From assembly GCF_007858435.1 (NCBI RefSeq), contig NZ_VIGW01000002.1, forward strand, positions 558,001 through 622,000: 64,000 bases of DNA. Direction: 5' to 3'. The notes under the pieces were generated by a model that was not told where the DNA came from, did no database searches, and was given only the letters and a program-made list of their open reading frames with translations. The translations under genes were made by a program, and so were the position numbers. Shown in pieces: positions 61,411-64,000 of the stretch. Source of the DNA: Tsukamurella asaccharolytica. Lineage in GTDB: Bacteria > Actinomycetota > Actinomycetes > Mycobacteriales > Mycobacteriaceae. Position 1 is the first letter of the stretch. Every line of letters begins with the position of its first letter.

Positions 61411-61725
61411 CTAGAGCAACTCCTCAGCTTGGGCAAGTATCGCGCTCGGGGTCGTGTCGAGGGCCGCAGCCAAGTCCCAGAGCCGATCGACCTGCGTCGA
61501 CGCCTCTCCCGTCTCGATCCGCGCAATCGCCGCACGACTGACACCACTCAGCTTCGCGAGCCCCTCCTGACTCAGCCCCGACGAAAGGCGGGCTCGCCGA
61601 AGCGCTTCGCCGACAGCATCTCGACGCACCCTTCGTACCCGCCTCTGCGCTGAGGAAAGCGACGACTCGGGAACCGGCACCGACCGATTGTCGCCGGTAC
61701 GCCACCGCCGCCTTGCGACCCACAC
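61411..61725 (-). CDS. XRE-family HTH regulator
   Basis: About 104 residues from GTG 61725 (start uncertain). HTH segment GEALRRARLSSGLSQEGLAKLSGVSRAAIARIETGEASTQVDRLWDLAAALD is a canonical XRE domain. Divergent from the gene at 61824, with two GTATCG-CACG-CGATAC dyads between them, so it likely represses both. Confidence 0.75.
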   Translation of the reverse strand: MWVARRRWRTGDNRSVPVPESSLSSAQRRVRRVRRDAVGEALRRARLSSGLSQEGLAKLSGVSRAAIARIETGEASTQVDRLWDLAAALDTTPSAILAQAEELL

Positions 61726-61730
61726 GGTTT

Positions 61731-61746
61731 GTATCGCACGCGATAC
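61731..61746. promoter_or_regulatory. XRE operator 1 (GTATCG-N4-CGATAC)
   Basis: Inverted arms GTATCG and CGATAC, six bases upstream of the XRE start. A near copy lies 54 bases away. Confidence 0.65.
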
Positions 61747-61784
61747 TAACGCGGAGCGCACCGGCCGTCCACCTCCACAACCCT

Positions 61785-61800
61785 GCATCGCACGCGATAC
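61785..61800. promoter_or_regulatory. XRE operator 2 (GCATCG-N4-CGATAC)
   Basis: Same dyad with one mismatch, 24 bases before the start of the gene at 61824. Paired operators fit dimer-dimer binding by the XRE protein. Confidence 0.6.
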
Positions 61801-61823
61801 AGTGATGTCAGTACGCTCACCCC

Positions 61824-62372
61824 GTGGAATGGATCGAACGCGGCTCTGCACCCCGCCGGAATGCGGCGCCGCGCGGGCACTGGAGCCGCCTACGGACTCG
61901 ATTGGCCGAACTTGACGAGTCCACACCGGTAACCGCACTATTCGCGTGCCCAGCATTCGGCGCATTCCTCCTGGCCGGCCCTCTACGTCGATCCGCGACG
62001 GCCGGGCACCGGCTAATCGGACTCCAGGAAGTTGCCACCGCCTCTGGCGCACCGGCAAAGCACCTGCTCGACGTTGCGGCCGGCGTCGACTCGCACCTGA
62101 CCGGCTTCGGCCCCCAACTGAATGCCCTGACAGTCGCAGCCTCGACATTGGTTGCAGCTCAGTTCAACTCATTTGGCGACGAGGTATATGTGTGTGGCTT
62201 CACGATTCCAAGTTACGGCGCGCAGCTGGGTGTAGGCCGCCACATCATCCGCACGGCGCACCGCCCCGAAGATTCTCTGGTCTCGCTCCAGGCCGCCCAC
62301 GGCCCGGCACCTCTGCGCACGCCTCCTCGAGGCTTGGCCTCGTGGCAATCCACCGTGCACCCCGGGCTCTAG
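61824..62372 (+). CDS. Hypothetical protein, divergent from XRE gene
   Basis: 182 residues from GTG 61824. Basic, Ala/Leu-rich, with no motif recognised (SRLRTRLAELDESTPVTALF, GDEVYVCGFTIPSYGAQL). Shares the twin operator with the XRE gene, so the two may form a regulatory or toxin-antitoxin-like pair, which remains inference. Confidence 0.5.
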   Translation: MEWIERGSAPRRNAAPRGHWSRLRTRLAELDESTPVTALFACPAFGAFLLAGPLRRSATAGHRLIGLQEVATASGAPAKHLLDVAAGVDSHLTGFGPQLNALTVAASTLVAAQFNSFGDEVYVCGFTIPSYGAQLGVGRHIIRTAHRPEDSLVSLQAAHGPAPLRTPPRGLASWQSTVHPGL

Positions 62373-62534
62373 ACAGAGGGAGCGGTTCCTGATTTGCTCA
62401 TCGCGCATCGGACGCGCACCAGTCCCCCGGGACAACCGCGGATTCCTCTTCCCATCAGCAGGTCAGAGCGAGACTAGACCCCTGGACCAATTTGCAGCGC
62501 GCTCAATCACCCGACTGTGCCAGACTCCACCGCT

Positions 62535-62885
62535 ATGAGTGAGTCAGCGGGCACCTCGCGACCGATGGAGCTTCGATGGACAGGCGACGACTCCGCGACG
62601 CTGTCGATCGGAGACGTCACCATAGACTTGACCTCAGATGAGGTCGAACAGCTCGCCGAGACCCTGCTCCCGTCGTCACCCGCCGGTCGTGGTCGCAGAC
62701 ACATCCAGCGCCTTCAAGATTGCCTCGCCGAACTCCACGCGACCGACGCCGGGGCCCGGGCATACGATCTCGCGAAGGCGACCGATCGCGCTGACCTCGA
62801 TTGGCTAGACCTTCGATTGTCCCGACCGTGGGACCACAGCGTGACTCGACCCAAACACAGAACCGACTGGCCCGAGATCGACTAA
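62535..62885 (+). CDS. Small hypothetical acidic protein
   Basis: 116 residues from ATG 62535 (GTG 62517 possible). Starts with an ELRWTGDDSATLSIGDVTIDLTSDEVEQLAE pattern like small regulatory or immunity-type proteins; helical end. Nothing recognised. Confidence 0.5.
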   Translation: MSESAGTSRPMELRWTGDDSATLSIGDVTIDLTSDEVEQLAETLLPSSPAGRGRRHIQRLQDCLAELHATDAGARAYDLAKATDRADLDWLDLRLSRPWDHSVTRPKHRTDWPEID

Positions 62886-63313
62886 CTCCCCCCCCCAAAA
62901 AAAAACACCAACATTTCGTGCGGGACCGATCAGTACTGCTCGTCACGTTTCACCAGTCGGGGCCTAACTGCGGCCCGGCGGTCTTCCCGCATGCTCTCAG
63001 CCTCCGCCATGGCGTCCACCGCCCCGCCTCGCGTGTACAGGCCTTGCGCCGTGCGGTCCTTAGCCGTGGTGTCAGGAGACTCTCCAGGACCGTGCCACAC
63101 GTCTAAGCCCCCACCTCGAGCTCGCGGACCACCCTCGCCTCATGCTCCGCTCGTGACAGCCGGCTCGTCCGTAGAACCGTTGGCTGCCCGTGGACGGGTG
63201 AATCCGAGCTCTGCCCGCGGCGCGGCAGGCCAGCTCGTAGGATGCCCGGAGACAGCCGACTTGGGGAGTGTAAGCAGTCGGCACCACCATTTGCATTTTG
63301 AAAGAGGTCTGCC
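62886..63313 (+). other. Intergenic region with C9A9 homopolymer
   Basis: 428 bases before the methyltransferase gene, with no supported gene. A run of nine C then nine A lies at 62888-62905. AAAGAGG at 63301-63307 is the ribosome site of the next gene. Confidence 0.5.
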
Positions 63314-64000
63314 GTGGCGCGGCTCAACCTGAAGACCGTCGAGGAGCGCGTTGCACCGCTCGGAGGCCGCGCGTCGTACGACCGCGAGTTCATCTTCGAT
63401 CTGCTGCTTGCCTACGGGAAGCCCCAGAGCGCCGTCACACGCCTGCGCAAGGGCTCGCTCAACGTCGCCGACGATCTCGAGACTGAGGTCGCCCAGAAGA
63501 ACGTCGTCTACTTCAAGGAGACGAGCGGGGACCCACTCGCAGTGGTCGACGAGCTGAGGACTTCGCCGACCGTCGTCCGGTACCGCACGCGGTTCGTGAT
63601 AGTCACCGACTACGCCGAACTCCTCGCCGTCGATACCAAGACCGGCGAGAACCTGATGATCCCCATCCGGGATATCGATAAGCACTTCACGTTCTTCCTG
63701 CCGTGGGCCGGCATGGAGAAGGCGCAGTACGTCACCGAGGCCCATGCGGACGTCAAGGCCGCCGAGCGCATGGGCAAGCTCTTCGACGAGCTACTCGCGG
63801 CCAACCCCGGCCTCATGGATGCCGAGCACGACCGCCACGGGCTAAACGTCTTCTTCGCCCGACTGCTGTTCTGCTTCTTTGCCGAGGATACGGAGATTTT
63901 CGCCGAGGGGCAGTTCACCAACGCGATCGGCTCGCACACCCAGCCCGACGGATCCGACGTGGACGAGTTCCTCGCCGCGCTGTTCACTGCCCTGGACACC
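63314..64000 (+). CDS. DNA methyltransferase, MmeI/YeeA-like (N-terminal part, runs off window)
   Basis: At least 229 residues from GTG 63314, with AAAGAGG six bases upstream; the frame is still open at 64000. The start VEERVAPLGGRASYDREFIFDLLLAYG and LNVFFARLLFCFFAEDTEIFAEGQFTNAIGSHTQPDG match, from memory, the N-terminal region of large MmeI-like restriction-modification proteins, where a nuclease or helical region precedes the adenine methyltransferase. The catalytic NPPY motif would lie beyond the window. Defence-related neighbour of the Hachiman pair. Confidence 0.8.
   Translation, partial: MARLNLKTVEERVAPLGGRASYDREFIFDLLLAYGKPQSAVTRLRKGSLNVADDLETEVAQKNVVYFKETSGDPLAVVDELRTSPTVVRYRTRFVIVTDYAELLAVDTKTGENLMIPIRDIDKHFTFFLPWAGMEKAQYVTEAHADVKAAERMGKLFDELLAANPGLMDAEHDRHGLNVFFARLLFCFFAEDTEIFAEGQFTNAIGSHTQPDGSDVDEFLAALFTALDT

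Overview
The window is high-GC actinobacterial DNA, most likely from a mycolic-acid group member (Rhodococcus, Gordonia, Nocardia or Mycolicibacterium relatives). This rests on a RipA-like NlpC/P60 protein, an MmcO-like multicopper oxidase, a CmtR-like ArsR regulator, mycobacterial-type lipoproteins and many GTG/TTG starts. No rRNA, tRNA or CRISPR array was seen. The segment could be plasmid or chromosomal island.

The dominant structure is a Tn7-like transposon of about 50.0 kb (693-50724). Its 11-bp ends (TGTAGGGTCCC at 693-703, reverse complement at 50714-50724) are perfect inverted repeats flanked by ACGA on both sides. Like Tn7, it has a left end with three spaced TnsB-like repeats, a right end with tightly packed repeats, and tnsA-tnsB-tnsC-tniQ reading inward from the right end with 4-bp gene overlaps. 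tnsB carries an apparent one-base frameshift. The left end sits in an IS3-family transposase relic. A third, diverged left end begins 4 bp beyond the right end (50729), so a second related element lies or once lay in tandem.

The cargo is a multi-metal resistance store. Copper (0.9-24.2 kb): a BlaI/CopY-type repressor with an M56 protease, six TACTA-N7-TAGTA operators, two TlpA thioredoxins, CcdA, apolipoprotein N-acyltransferase, an Lgt-like protein, an L,D-transpeptidase, a RipA-like hydrolase, multicopper oxidase, Met-rich lipoprotein, two-component system, cysteine desulfhydrase-like enzyme with MFS exporter, CopA, CopZ, YHS protein and CsoR with four CsoR-type boxes. Cadmium (26.2-30.7 kb): CadD, cyclase-YHS fusion, methyltransferase, CmtR-like regulator and a P1B-type ATPase. 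Arsenic (32.4-37.1 kb and 40.3-41.2 kb): ArsR, Acr3, two ArsC, flavoprotein, acetyltransferase, and ArsI with its own ArsR. Mercury (37.1-40.1 kb): MerR, MerA, MerB and a membrane protein. A three-gene cluster of unknown role (AbrB-like protein, unknown protein, TGT-like zinc protein) lies between the metal genes and the transposition genes (41.5-43.7 kb).

Right of the transposon (51.2-64.0 kb) is a defence-rich stretch: a Hachiman-type pair (HamA nuclease, HamB helicase), a DUF4062-like protein, HTH proteins, a pair of related lipoproteins (the second frameshifted), and the start of an MmeI/YeeA-like DNA methyltransferase that runs off the window. Several genes look broken by single-base shifts; some of these may be sequencing errors rather than real mutations.
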